The notes below the pieces were generated by a model. It was not told the DNA's origin. It saw only the letters and a program-made list of their open reading frames with translations, and did not search any database. The position numbers were made by a program, and so were the translations under genes. A stretch of 23,304 nucleotides of DNA from contig WJIO01000225.1 of NCBI GenBank assembly GCA_014730235.1, positions 1 through 23,304 of the forward strand, given 5' to 3'. Below are positions 1 to 7,011 of the stretch, in pieces. Origin of the DNA: Candidatus Poribacteria bacterium (GTDB taxonomy: Bacteria; Poribacteria; DTPJ01; WJIO01). Positions within the stretch are counted from its first letter, which is position 1, and each line of letters starts with the position of its first letter.

Positions 1-632
<632 letters not shown>

Positions 633-695
633 TTTAGCAGTAATAACTATACGATTTCTCGTTTTATATGCAATTGTCAATTCTTAATTAAATAT

Positions 696-815
696 TCTTC
701 GGTGACTACAGCGGAAGGGAAACACCCGTACCCATTCCGAACACGGCAGTTAAGCCTTCCAGCGCTTATGGTACTTCGAGGGTAACTTCGTGGGAGAGTA
801 GGTCGTTGCCGAGGA
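696..815 (+). rRNA. rrf: 5S ribosomal RNA
   Basis: The gene is 120 nt, the usual 5S length. The ends form helix I: TCTTCGGTG at 696-704 pairs with TGCCGAGGA at 807-815. The conserved core CCATTCCGAACACGG, the AAG of loop A/helix III and the GGGAGAGTAGG of helix IV/V are all present. It lies 63 nt downstream of the 23S end with nothing between, as in a standard rRNA operon, and is followed at once by a strong terminator. Confidence 0.96.
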
Positions 816-820
816 TCTTT

Positions 821-848
821 AAAAGCCCGTCTTTGACGGGCTTTTTTT
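821..848 (+). terminator. Intrinsic terminator of the rRNA operon
   Basis: GCCCGTC (825-831) pairs perfectly with GACGGGC (835-841) around a TTT loop. It is preceded by AAAA and followed by a run of seven T. This is a textbook Rho-independent terminator 5 nt after the 5S gene. Confidence 0.95.
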
Positions 849-881
849 ATTACCCACCATATAATATCTTTCATATTTCCC

Positions 882-910
882 TTGATATTGATTGCTACTG
901 TAGTTATTAT
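882..910 (+). promoter_or_regulatory. Predicted sigma-70-type promoter for the GH32-like gene
   Basis: TTGATA (882-887) and TATTAT (905-910) are separated by 17 bp. The predicted start near 917 would give a leader of about 120 nt before the ATG at 1037. No known riboswitch was recognised in the leader. The promoter is called from the boxes only. Confidence 0.5.
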
Positions 911-978
911 AGCTATAAGAATATTTAAATTTATTTTCAGGTTTATGCAAGATAATCTGAAAACTTCTAATCATGTTA

Positions 979-1008
979 TTACTGCGAAAGCTGGAACGAC
1001 AAATAAAG
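979..1008 (+). repeat. Degenerate 30-bp direct repeat, copy 1 (REP-like core)
   Basis: This segment matches 2743-2772 at 22 of 30 positions in the same orientation, both ending in ACAAATAAAG. The two copies bracket the GH32-like gene. Its core CTGCGAAAGC resembles the CCTGCGAAAGCAGG palindrome at 5302-5315 (minus strand) and 13526-13539. It could be the remains of a mobile or REP-type repeat, but the match is weak enough that chance is possible. Confidence 0.35.
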
Positions 1009-1036
1009 CCTTGAAACCATAAAAGGGGAATATAAT

Positions 1037-2587
1037 ATGCAAGATTACACCTCTAAAGTTCCAAAATATAAATTTGCCGATACATTGGAAAAGCAGGAAG
1101 AACAGCTCAAGACAAATCCTCTTATGCTAAGACTTATAGAATCACGCAAGAAAATGGCTGGTGATCCTTACCGTCCTGTTTATCATTACGTCAATCCAGA
1201 AAATATATTAAATGATCCCAACGGTCTTTGTTTCTGGAAAGAAAACTGGCATCTGTTCTATCAGGCCTATCCCCCAGAAGATCCTCGTCAACATTGGGGA
1301 CATGCCATAAGTGACGATCTGATACACTGGCGCGATTTACCCTATGCAATTTATCCAAATCCTGAAAGATGTTGTTTCTCTGGTGCAGCCCTTGTTGAAG
1401 AAAAACGGGTAATTGCCATGTATCATGGCACTGAAGCCGGAAATATGGTTGCTATATCCAGCGATCCGCTACTTTTAAACTGGGAAAAGGTAACGGGAAA
1501 GCCGGTTATACCGATGGTAAATCCCGATGGAAGCAAACCCCCATATCGGGTCTTTGATCCTTGTATTTGGAAAAAAGACGGTGTTTATTATTCCTTATCA
1601 GGTGGTACCTTGCCCAACGGACCTGGTGGGAAGCATATGAGGGCCAATTTTCTACTGCGATCTGAAGACCTGATCCATTGGGAATATCTTCATCCTTTCC
1701 TGGAGGATGATATGTTTTCATTAGTAGGTGATGATGGTGCATGTCCATATTTCTGGCCTATTGGTGATCAGTATATGCTACTGCATTTCAGCCACATGAG
1801 CGGTGGTCAATATTTTCTGGGTGATTATGATAAACAGCAGGATAAGCTTGTAGTTACTCATCACGGCAAATTCAATTTTGGCCCAGCAGCTCCAGCTGGG
1901 GTTCATGCCCCATCGGCAACACCTGACGGAAAAGGTGGGATCATCGTTATTTTCAACATGAATCCGTCAAAGCCAACAAAAGGCTGGAATCAGATCATGA
2001 CATTACCCCGACGATTAACTCTGGAAGCTAAAGACAAAATTAGTATGAACCCTGTTGGCGATTTTGAATCATTAAGATATGGTCATAGGCATATAGATAA
2101 CATGACACTATCGGCAAATCAAGAGATAGTTCTGGATAAAATAAGCGGAAACGCCATGGAAATCGTAGCTGAAATTAATCCAAAAAATGCTCCAATGGTG
2201 GAGATAAACGTCCTGCGTTCAACGGGTAAAGAGGAAACAACCCGGATAATGTTCTATAAAAATCGCGGCTTCAGAAATAGAAACTACCGAAATGGTGCTC
2301 CGGCCAGTTTAATTTCCATTGATTCGTCGTATTCATCCATATTGCCGGATGTAGTCTCCCGCGCACCTGAAACAGCTCCAGTATTTATTGATCAGGATGA
2401 AAACCTGAAACTGCGAATATTTATTGATAAAAGTGTTGTGGAAGTTTTTGTAAATGATAAACAATGTGTAGCTCTACGCGTCTATCCAGGCAGAAATGAC
2501 AGCCTTGGTGTTTCTTTGCGTTCTCAGGGTCAGGATGCAGAACTTGTATCCCTGGACGCATGGCAGATGAGAAGTATTTATGAATGA
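1037..2587 (+). CDS. GH32-like glycoside hydrolase (fructosidase/invertase fold) lacking the acid/base Glu
   Basis: The 516-aa protein has the five-bladed propeller of GH32 followed by a C-terminal beta-sandwich (about 400-516, with LKLRIFIDKSVVEVFVND). The nucleophile motif NDPNG is at 59-63 (Asp60). The transition-state-stabilising Asp is in RVFDP at 171-175 (Asp174), and WNQIMTLPRRLTL near 317 fits the usual W..xxxPRxL. The third catalytic motif, normally (W)EC with the acid/base Glu, reads DDGACPYF at 232-239, so Ala235 sits where Glu is expected; Asp232 or Asp233 might substitute. No signal peptide is visible, so it is probably cytoplasmic. The ATG follows AAGGGG at a good distance. The start is well supported; the substrate (fructan, sucrose or another furanoside) is not known. 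It may be a divergent, still active subfamily or a non-hydrolytic relative. Confidence 0.88.
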   Translation: MQDYTSKVPKYKFADTLEKQEEQLKTNPLMLRLIESRKKMAGDPYRPVYHYVNPENILNDPNGLCFWKENWHLFYQAYPPEDPRQHWGHAISDDLIHWRDLPYAIYPNPERCCFSGAALVEEKRVIAMYHGTEAGNMVAISSDPLLLNWEKVTGKPVIPMVNPDGSKPPYRVFDPCIWKKDGVYYSLSGGTLPNGPGGKHMRANFLLRSEDLIHWEYLHPFLEDDMFSLVGDDGACPYFWPIGDQYMLLHFSHMSGGQYFLGDYDKQQDKLVVTHHGKFNFGPAAPAGVHAPSATPDGKGGIIVIFNMNPSKPTKGWNQIMTLPRRLTLEAKDKISMNPVGDFESLRYGHRHIDNMTLSANQEIVLDKISGNAMEIVAEINPKNAPMVEINVLRSTGKEETTRIMFYKNRGFRNRNYRNGAPASLISIDSSYSSILPDVVSRAPETAPVFIDQDENLKLRIFIDKSVVEVFVNDKQCVALRVYPGRNDSLGVSLRSQGQDAELVSLDAWQMRSIYE

Positions 2588-2742
2588 GCCGTAATCTGAT
2601 CTCCAAATAGGCTTCTGGAAAAATATCAACAGGTAGTAAAACTTATAACCACACTCAGAGGAAAACAAGAAAGCGATGATGAGGAATTGATAAAATTGCA
2701 GATAGACGTTATTTAGGCCAAGCATAATTTTACATCCCTCTG

Positions 2743-2772
2743 TTATTGCAAAGAATGGAGTAACAAATAAAG
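2743..2772 (+). repeat. Degenerate 30-bp direct repeat, copy 2
   Basis: This is the partner of 979-1008 (22 of 30 identical, ending ACAAATAAAG). The similarity begins with TGTTATT upstream of both copies, with a 2-nt length difference. It lies about 155 bp after the GH32-like stop codon. Confidence 0.35.
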
Positions 2773-2906
2773 TTGGCTCTTCCGGGTTCAGTGTGGTTAT
2801 CCTTCAGCATTTCATTTTTAACAAACTTAACACTTAAGAACTAAATAATTTTGCTTATTCTTAATGGCGTCTTAGCTAAGGCTTAGTAGTATAGGTGTTA
2901 TAATAA

Positions 2907-3137
2907 TACAAAGAATATTCAGGAGAAACCAGCCTCTATTCTTATGGAATTAATTATAAAAAATTGCTTTGTTGCTATACGGGAATTCAAAACGAGGACG
3001 GCGCACAGGCGGAAATTAACAGACCTATTATGACAAACATGCTGTATCATGCAGCAACATTTATTGAAAGTAACGCCCCTGTGGAATCAAAAGATAAACT
3101 TGCGACCAAATGGGGAAATATTAAAGATACCCGCTAG
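2907..3137 (+). pseudogene. Possible C-terminal remnant of a secreted-type protein
   Basis: The frame is open for 76 codons from a TAA at 2904-2906 to the TAG at 3135-3137. An internal ATG at 3030 would give a 35-aa peptide without a clear ribosome-binding site. The last part reads like real protein, with LYHAATFIES and then the tail KLATKWGNIKDTR. The tail recalls KLxTTWGxIK-type endings that I remember from poribacterial extracellular proteins; that is recollection, not a search result. The upstream half has few protein-like features, suggesting a truncated gene. It may equally be a non-coding chance frame. Confidence 0.3.
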
Positions 3138-3150
3138 AGCTATTCAAACC

Positions 3151-3170
3151 GGGCACGCGTCGGCGTGCCC
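3151..3170 (-). terminator. Hairpin just after cobU
   Basis: GGGCACGC (3151-3158) pairs perfectly with GCGTGCCC (3163-3170) around a 4-nt loop. It begins 1 nt after the cobU stop codon on the minus strand. There is no U-run after it, so it may be a weak terminator or an mRNA 3'-end stabiliser. Confidence 0.5.
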
Positions 3171-3171
3171 A

Positions 3172-3693
3172 CTATTTCAACCTCAAAGGCATACCCGAAA
3201 AGCACACATAGAATTCATCAGCCGCTTCTACGATCATTTGATTAGCCCGACCCGCATAATCCCGAAAATCCCGGGAAAGCTTATTATCCGGTACAATACC
3301 CATACCTACCTCATTTGATACGATTATCACTGCACCGTTAAATTCCCGGATGGCACTAATCATTTCCTTGATACCCTTAACAACTGTATTTTCATCAGCT
3401 GATTCATCTGAAAACATAAGGTTTGTCACCAGTAAGGTTATGCAATCAATAATTATTAGATCATGATCCAGGACTGATCTTATAGCAGAAGCAATATCCA
3501 GGGGTTCTTCTATAGTTGACCAATCCAGAGGACGATTATCTTTGTGAATTTCAATCCGTTTTTTCATCTCCTCGTCTTTTGCTGTGGCAGTGGCAATAAA
3601 TGCAATTTTATTCCCTCGTTCTCCAGCCAATTTTAGCGCGAGGTTGCTCTTGCCGCTTCTAGCCCCACCGGTAATAAATGTTATACATGACAT
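3172..3693 (-). CDS. cobU: Adenosylcobinamide kinase / adenosylcobinamide-phosphate guanylyltransferase (CobU/CobP)
   Basis: This 173-aa bifunctional cytoplasmic enzyme phosphorylates adenosylcobinamide and then transfers GMP to it, in the nucleotide-loop assembly branch of B12 synthesis and salvage. The P-loop is GGARSGKS at 9-16. His50 in RIEIHKDNRPLDW matches the guanylylated His of Salmonella CobU (His46). The family's ending appears as DYAGRANQM..AADEFYV.FSGMPLRLK, with length as usual. AAGGAG 6 nt before the ATG fixes the start. It lies 23 nt after dinB and is probably co-transcribed with it, although no other cobalamin gene is in the window, so it looks metabolically isolated here. Confidence 0.95.
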   Translation of the reverse strand: MSCITFITGGARSGKSNLALKLAGERGNKIAFIATATAKDEEMKKRIEIHKDNRPLDWSTIEEPLDIASAIRSVLDHDLIIIDCITLLVTNLMFSDESADENTVVKGIKEMISAIREFNGAVIIVSNEVGMGIVPDNKLSRDFRDYAGRANQMIVEAADEFYVCFSGMPLRLK

Positions 3694-3716
3694 ATTTGAC
3701 TCCTTTGATATCCTTC

Positions 3717-4913
3717 TTAATTGTTTTTAAAACGCTTATCAGCACTCATAATTAAAATACTCGCCGGCTTTATGGTAAAATCGCCGAATTTATCGTTAAT
3801 TTCGCTTATAGCCTTGTTCAGTCGGCTTTCTTTTTCAAGATCATCCAGCAGGTAAAGCTGTCTCCCGCCTTCGGCCAGGCCTGAGAGGGTTACGCCCAGA
3901 AGCCTTACCGGCTTTGTTAACTCTCCTATGCTTTCCAGTATTTTCAGGCATATATTGTATATTCCCTGCATAGTTTCCATGAAATAGCCCACAGTTTTAC
4001 GCCGGGAAAAGGTGGTGAAATCGCTGTATCTCACGGTTAGGGCAACTGTTTTTGCCGATCTTTTTTTGTCTCTCATTCGGGTGGTAACTCTAAGGCACAG
4101 CATTAGGATGCAGGCCTTTATCAAGTCCATGTCCAGAGTATCAAAGGGCAAGGTGTGATAATGGCCTATGGACTTTTCTTTTCTATGTTCCCAGTAACAG
4201 GGAACTTTAGAATTATCAATTCCGTTTCCCATAAGCCTGAGTATATGGCCACTGAAACCGAAATGGGATTTCAGTAAATCCGGCGGAGCATTGCCCAGGT
4301 CACTGGCTTTGGCTATTCCCATCTGTCTCAGCCTGATACCTGTGCTTTTGCCGATGCCGTGAAGTTTATCAACAGGCAGTTTCTTTAGTATATCCATTAC
4401 TTTCTCCGGATATATAATTACTAGGCCGTCGGGCTTTTCCATATTTGATCCCAATTTTGCCAGAAGTTTGTTGGGTGCAAGACCACATGAACATTTGAGC
4501 TTTGTTTCCCTCTTTATCCTGAGTTTTATTTCCTTCAGCATGTCCTCAGGTGTATTATATTTTTTTATCTTCCGGGTCAGGTCCATAAAGAATTTATCTA
4601 TAGAATACATTTTAACCCTGTCCGTAAAACCGATAAGTATTTCACGTATTTTCAGGGTTGTATATACATATTTTTCCAGATTGTCCGGAACTCTTATTAC
4701 CCCCGGACACAACCGCTTTGCCTGATAGACGGTCATGCCTGTTTTGATACCATACTTCCGGGCATTGTAGCTGGCGGTAACGACAATAGTTCTCTCGCCC
4801 ACGCCGGTTATTATAACAGGTTTACCCCGGATAAACGGGTTGGAGACCTGTTCCACCGAAGCGAAGTACGCGTCCATGTCAAGATGAAGTATAGCCCTTG
4901 AACTATGCCACAT
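3717..4913 (-). CDS. dinB: Y-family DNA polymerase, DinB/Pol IV type, with SIDK instead of SIDE
   Basis: The 398-aa protein has the palm/fingers (LDMDAYFASVEQ at 11-22, Asp12 as metal ligand, Phe17 at the steric-gate position), thumb with helix-hairpin-helix (LHGIGKSTGIRLRQMG near 184-199) and little-finger domain of DinB enzymes, which bypass DNA lesions. The catalytic carboxylate motif, SIDE in Pol IV (Asp103, Glu104), reads YSIDKFFMDL at 103-111. Lys107 is encoded by AAA at 4593-4595, one base from GAA. Everything else looks intact, so this is either a real loss or change of a catalytic metal ligand or a single-base error. Its ATG overlaps the end of the upstream DUF6504-like ORF by 11 nt, implying translational coupling. 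It belongs to an SOS-type block downstream of lexA. Confidence 0.92.
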   Translation of the reverse strand: MWHSSRAILHLDMDAYFASVEQVSNPFIRGKPVIITGVGERTIVVTASYNARKYGIKTGMTVYQAKRLCPGVIRVPDNLEKYVYTTLKIREILIGFTDRVKMYSIDKFFMDLTRKIKKYNTPEDMLKEIKLRIKRETKLKCSCGLAPNKLLAKLGSNMEKPDGLVIIYPEKVMDILKKLPVDKLHGIGKSTGIRLRQMGIAKASDLGNAPPDLLKSHFGFSGHILRLMGNGIDNSKVPCYWEHRKEKSIGHYHTLPFDTLDMDLIKACILMLCLRVTTRMRDKKRSAKTVALTVRYSDFTTFSRRKTVGYFMETMQGIYNICLKILESIGELTKPVRLLGVTLSGLAEGGRQLYLLDDLEKESRLNKAISEINDKFGDFTIKPASILIMSADKRFKNN

Positions 4914-5148
4914 AAAGCTTTTCCAATTGCCAGTTAAAAGACTTCAGGTTGTATGAAATTTCATAAAAAGTCTTTTCGGTTGTAACAGAAAAATGAATTA
5001 TTGGCACCGAGCCTATCTTTGTCCGCCAAAGGTATGTCACTTCTTCTATGGAGTATTTGCGTTTTTTCCATATAAAGAAGCGTGGTATAATTTTTCCAGA
5101 AGAAAAGATAGCCACAACGGAAATGGGTTCTTTTACCAATACATACAT
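4903..5148 (-). CDS. Small DUF6504-like protein translated with dinB
   Basis: This 81-aa protein has a central core with the pattern IPRFFIWKKRKYSIEEV followed by W and a run ending YNLKSFNWQLEKLYVA. It resembles the remembered DUF6504 pattern (P..F.WrgR.y.V..v...W, then Y.L..... .W.L..v) of short proteins found beside imuB/dinB-type polymerases. That assignment is from memory. GGAAGGG 8-9 nt before the ATG supports the start, and its 3' end overlaps dinB by 11 nt. The genetic setting suggests a partner or regulator of the polymerase, but no catalytic motif is visible. Confidence 0.7.
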   Translation of the reverse strand: MYVLVKEPISVVAIFSSGKIIPRFFIWKKRKYSIEEVTYLWRTKIGSVPIIHFSVTTEKTFYEISYNLKSFNWQLEKLYVA

Positions 5149-5153
5149 AAAAA

Positions 5154-5288
5154 TTATCCCTTCCTGTTTGTAGTATGCCGCCCTTCCTCCAGTTGATATA
5201 CAGGTTTTGGGTCTTGCGGTTTAAGTATGGAAAATTTCTGTATTAATGCTTGGGATTGCTTCTGCTGATTTACCACATTTAACTCCAA
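5154..5288 (-). CDS. Possible 44-aa small protein heading the dinB operon
   Basis: The frame begins with TTG at 5286-5288 and ends at a TAA only 5 nt before the DUF6504-like ATG. The product is hydrophilic and Gln-rich (NQQKQSQALIQKFSILKP...), with no known motif. AGGAAAG lies about 12 nt upstream, somewhat far; a GTG five codons in is an alternative. The frame stays open upstream through the REP-like palindrome, where it gives the IPAKAG peptide typical of such repeats, so the 5' limit is uncertain. Its tight spacing with the next gene favours real translation; it could also be a leader peptide or a gene remnant. Confidence 0.4.
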   Translation of the reverse strand: MELNVVNQQKQSQALIQKFSILKPQDPKPVYQLEEGRHTTNRKG

Positions 5289-5299
5289 AGAGCCAATCT

Positions 5300-5317
5300 T
5301 TCCTGCTTTCGCAGGAA
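5300..5317 (-). repeat. REP-like palindrome with GAAA tetraloop
   Basis: On the minus strand the sequence is TTCCTGCGAAAGCAGGAA, a 7-bp perfect stem closed by a GAAA loop. The inner 14 bp are identical to 13526-13539. It falls right after the predicted dinB-operon promoter and before the small ORF, so it would be at the 5' end of that mRNA. Confidence 0.6.
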
Positions 5318-5345
5318 TTATAGCAAAGTAGATTCTTCCTGTATA
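5317..5345 (-). promoter_or_regulatory. Predicted promoter for the small ORF-DUF6504-dinB-cobU operon
   Basis: On the minus strand, TATACA (5345-5340) and TATAAT (5322-5317) are 17 bp apart, and the -10 box is preceded by TGC, an extended -10. The -35 overlaps one arm of the inverted repeat 5331-5388. It lacks the lexA-type palindrome found at 6054-6071. Confidence 0.5.
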
Positions 5346-5388
5346 ATTTGTGATTTTTCTTTATTACCAAATTAAATCAGGAAGAATC
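5331..5388. repeat. Inverted repeat between lexA and the dinB operon
   Basis: GATTCTTCCTG (5331-5341) and CAGGAAGAATC (5378-5388) are perfect 11-bp arms. Imperfect similarity continues inward (TATAATTTG against CAAATTA). It begins 7 bp after the lexA stop, so it may act as a lexA terminator, as an operator for the next promoter, or be a remnant of a small palindromic element. Confidence 0.55.
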
Positions 5389-5395
5389 AAGTAAA

Positions 5396-6019
5396 TTATC
5401 CTATCCGGGAGGGATTTACCAGTTGGTAAGAATAATTTCTAAGCATAAATACAACTTTACCCATCATGTTTAGATCATCAGTAAGTTCTTCGTTTGGATA
5501 TTCCCCTTCCAGAGCATTGGCTTGAAGGTATAAGCCATTATCATTTTTTCGAAGCCACCTGATGAAAGCTTCACCGTTTCTGACTACCACTACTAGATCT
5601 CCTGGATCGGCAAACGGTTGTCTACAAACTACCACTATATCCTGATCGTGTATACCCGCCCCGGCCATGCTGCTGCCTTTGACTCTGAGGCCAAAGAGGT
5701 CTTTGCTTGTAGTAAGAATTTTACCTACATCTATATAACCTTCTATATCCTGCTCAGCAATGACTTTGCCTGCGCCGACACGCCCCAAAACCGGTATTTC
5801 GATAAGATGCGGGGACAATTCTATACCTCTGGAAACCTTGTTTTTAATGGTAAGATAACCTTTTCTCTGTAAGATTTTAAGGTGATCCTGGACCGGTCGG
5901 GGTGAGGAAAAACCTAAACCCCTCATAATCTCCCTAACGGTAGGAGGTACAGAGTTATCACGAACAAAATTAATAATAAATTGTAAAACTCTATCTTGTT
6001 TCTCAGTCAGGCTTTTCAT
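5396..6019 (-). CDS. lexA: LexA-type SOS repressor with Arg at the catalytic-Lys position
   Basis: The 207-aa protein has the N-terminal winged helix of LexA (PPTVREIMRGLGFSSPRPVQ at 25-44, then HLKILQRKGYL at 46-56) and a C-terminal S24 self-cleavage domain. The scissile Ala-Gly is in VLGRVGAGK (Ala83-Gly84), and the nucleophile Ser117 is in VKGSSMAGAGI. In E. coli LexA the Lys partner lies 37 residues after the Ser (119 to 156); here the residue 37 after Ser117 is Arg154, in GEAFIRWLRK, codon AGG at 5558-5560. Cleavage may therefore be slow, shifted in pH, or lost. The ATG follows GGGGGTGG. The promoter at 6049-6077 has a palindrome in its spacer, as expected for autoregulation. It precedes the DUF6504-dinB operon on the same strand. 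Confidence 0.92.
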   Translation of the reverse strand: MKSLTEKQDRVLQFIINFVRDNSVPPTVREIMRGLGFSSPRPVQDHLKILQRKGYLTIKNKVSRGIELSPHLIEIPVLGRVGAGKVIAEQDIEGYIDVGKILTTSKDLFGLRVKGSSMAGAGIHDQDIVVVCRQPFADPGDLVVVVRNGEAFIRWLRKNDNGLYLQANALEGEYPNEELTDDLNMMGKVVFMLRNYSYQLVNPSRIG

Positions 6020-6048
6020 AGTGCCACCCCCTTAAATGTTCTAAATAA

Positions 6049-6077
6049 ATTATACAATACAAATGTATTGTTGTCAA
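6049..6077 (-). promoter_or_regulatory. lexA promoter with palindromic operator filling its spacer
   Basis: On the minus strand a consensus TTGACA (6077-6072), a 17-bp spacer and a consensus TATAAT (6054-6049) are present. The palindrome ACAATACA-AA-TGTATTGT (6054-6071) has perfect 8-bp half-sites and lies exactly between the boxes. It is most likely the LexA operator of this lineage. It resembles neither the E. coli CTGT-N8-ACAG nor the Bacillus GAAC-N4-GTTC box. It is about 130 bp before the divergent response-regulator gene. Confidence 0.8.
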
Positions 6078-6199
6078 GGCCGTGTGGAATATTTAAATAT
6101 GAAATAAAGTTTTATTATTATTACACCGATATATAAAACGGGTATATATTTTGAATATATTTGGGGAGTAGATCACTGGAAAACAGAGGGAATATCGTT

Positions 6200-6955
6200 A
6201 TGGAATACAGAGAAGGCAGGAATAACCGTGTTCTGGTTGTAGATGATCAGGAGGAGATACACCAGGACTTTGAGGAGATGCTGAACCCGGGGTCAAATAA
6301 ATCCAAGGCGGATGAACTGGCAAGTGTTTTTGAATCGGAAGTAGAGGATAAGTTTCTTCCGGATTTTGAAATTATTCACGCCCGGAGCGGCAGAGAAGCT
6401 TTTGAAATAGTAAAGAAAGCCGTCAAAGACCAGAAGCCTATAGCAGTAGCTTATATGGACGTAAGGATGCCTCCAGGGTGGGACGGTGTGGAGACAACCC
6501 GGCACATCAGAGAGATTGATAATGACATTGAAATTGTAATTATGACGGCTTACACCAGCAGGCCTCTGTCTGAAATAGTTTCAAATATAAAGCTGCTTCA
6601 CAAATTGCTTTATGTAAGAAAACCTTTCGCCCGGGAAGAAATTCAGCAGATGACTATCGCCCTTGTGGAAAAATGGAACATAGGTAAAGAACTGGAAAAG
6701 AAAAATCGTCAGCTTGCTAAAAGTCGAGAAGAACTCAAAGCCCAGTTGGATAACGCCCTGGCCAAGATACTGGGAGGCTTTTTACCTATTTGTGCAGGAT
6801 GCAAAAAAATCCGGGACGAAGAGGGTAACTGGAACCAGATTGATGTATATCTCCGGAAACATACTGAGGCCGAATTTACGTATAGTATATGTCCTGATTG
6901 TAAAAACGAATTCTATTCTGAATTATATGATGACGAAGAAAAAAAATCCTCTTGA
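6200..6955 (+). CDS. Orphan response regulator: receiver, coiled coil, two-CxxC C-terminal module
   Basis: The 251-aa protein opens with an acidic receiver: RVLVVDDQEE near 10-19, the phosphoacceptor Asp in YMDVRMPPGWDG, Thr in IMTAY and Lys in VRKPF. The receiver carries an insert of about 20 residues after its first helix. A charged coiled coil (KELEKKNRQLAKSREELKAQ) links it to a C-terminal module, LPICAGCKKIRDEEG...Y.....ICPDC, whose two CxxC pairs probably bind zinc. This module recurs at the ends of response regulators and PAS/GAF proteins in many anaerobes. No histidine kinase or DNA-binding domain is present, so output is likely by protein contact. ATG at 6200 follows AGAGGG; an upstream in-frame TTG at 6161 lacks a good RBS. 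Confidence 0.9.
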   Translation: MEYREGRNNRVLVVDDQEEIHQDFEEMLNPGSNKSKADELASVFESEVEDKFLPDFEIIHARSGREAFEIVKKAVKDQKPIAVAYMDVRMPPGWDGVETTRHIREIDNDIEIVIMTAYTSRPLSEIVSNIKLLHKLLYVRKPFAREEIQQMTIALVEKWNIGKELEKKNRQLAKSREELKAQLDNALAKILGGFLPICAGCKKIRDEEGNWNQIDVYLRKHTEAEFTYSICPDCKNEFYSELYDDEEKKSS

Positions 6956-7011
6956 TTCCTTTATCCCGCCTTTGGAATTTTTGACATATTTTTCAACCCT
7001 AACCTACAATA

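Larger units (their letters stand above)
2588..3150. other. Long intergenic stretch with protein-like debris
   Basis: About 560 bp lies between the convergent GH32-like gene and cobU with no convincing complete gene. Two stretches read like broken gene ends on the plus strand: 2597-2716, in the GH32 frame but after two TGA stops (LLEKYQQVVKLITTLRGKQ and on, helical and charged), and 2907-3137. A perfect 10-bp palindrome CTTAGCTAAG lies at 2871-2880. The second copy of the degenerate direct repeat is at 2743-2772. No RNA gene was recognised. Confidence 0.5.

Noticed and set aside
2585-2716. The frame of the GH32-like gene reopens after its TGA and runs to 2716, suggesting TGA read-through or recoding.
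   Set aside because: Two in-frame TGA codons occur (2585-2587 and 2597-2599 region), and other genes here (minC, minD, the response regulator) end normally at TGA. The GH32 C-terminus is already complete.
3049-3318. An 89-codon plus-strand frame.
   Set aside because: It crosses the cobU 3' end antisense, has no RBS and no protein-like pattern.
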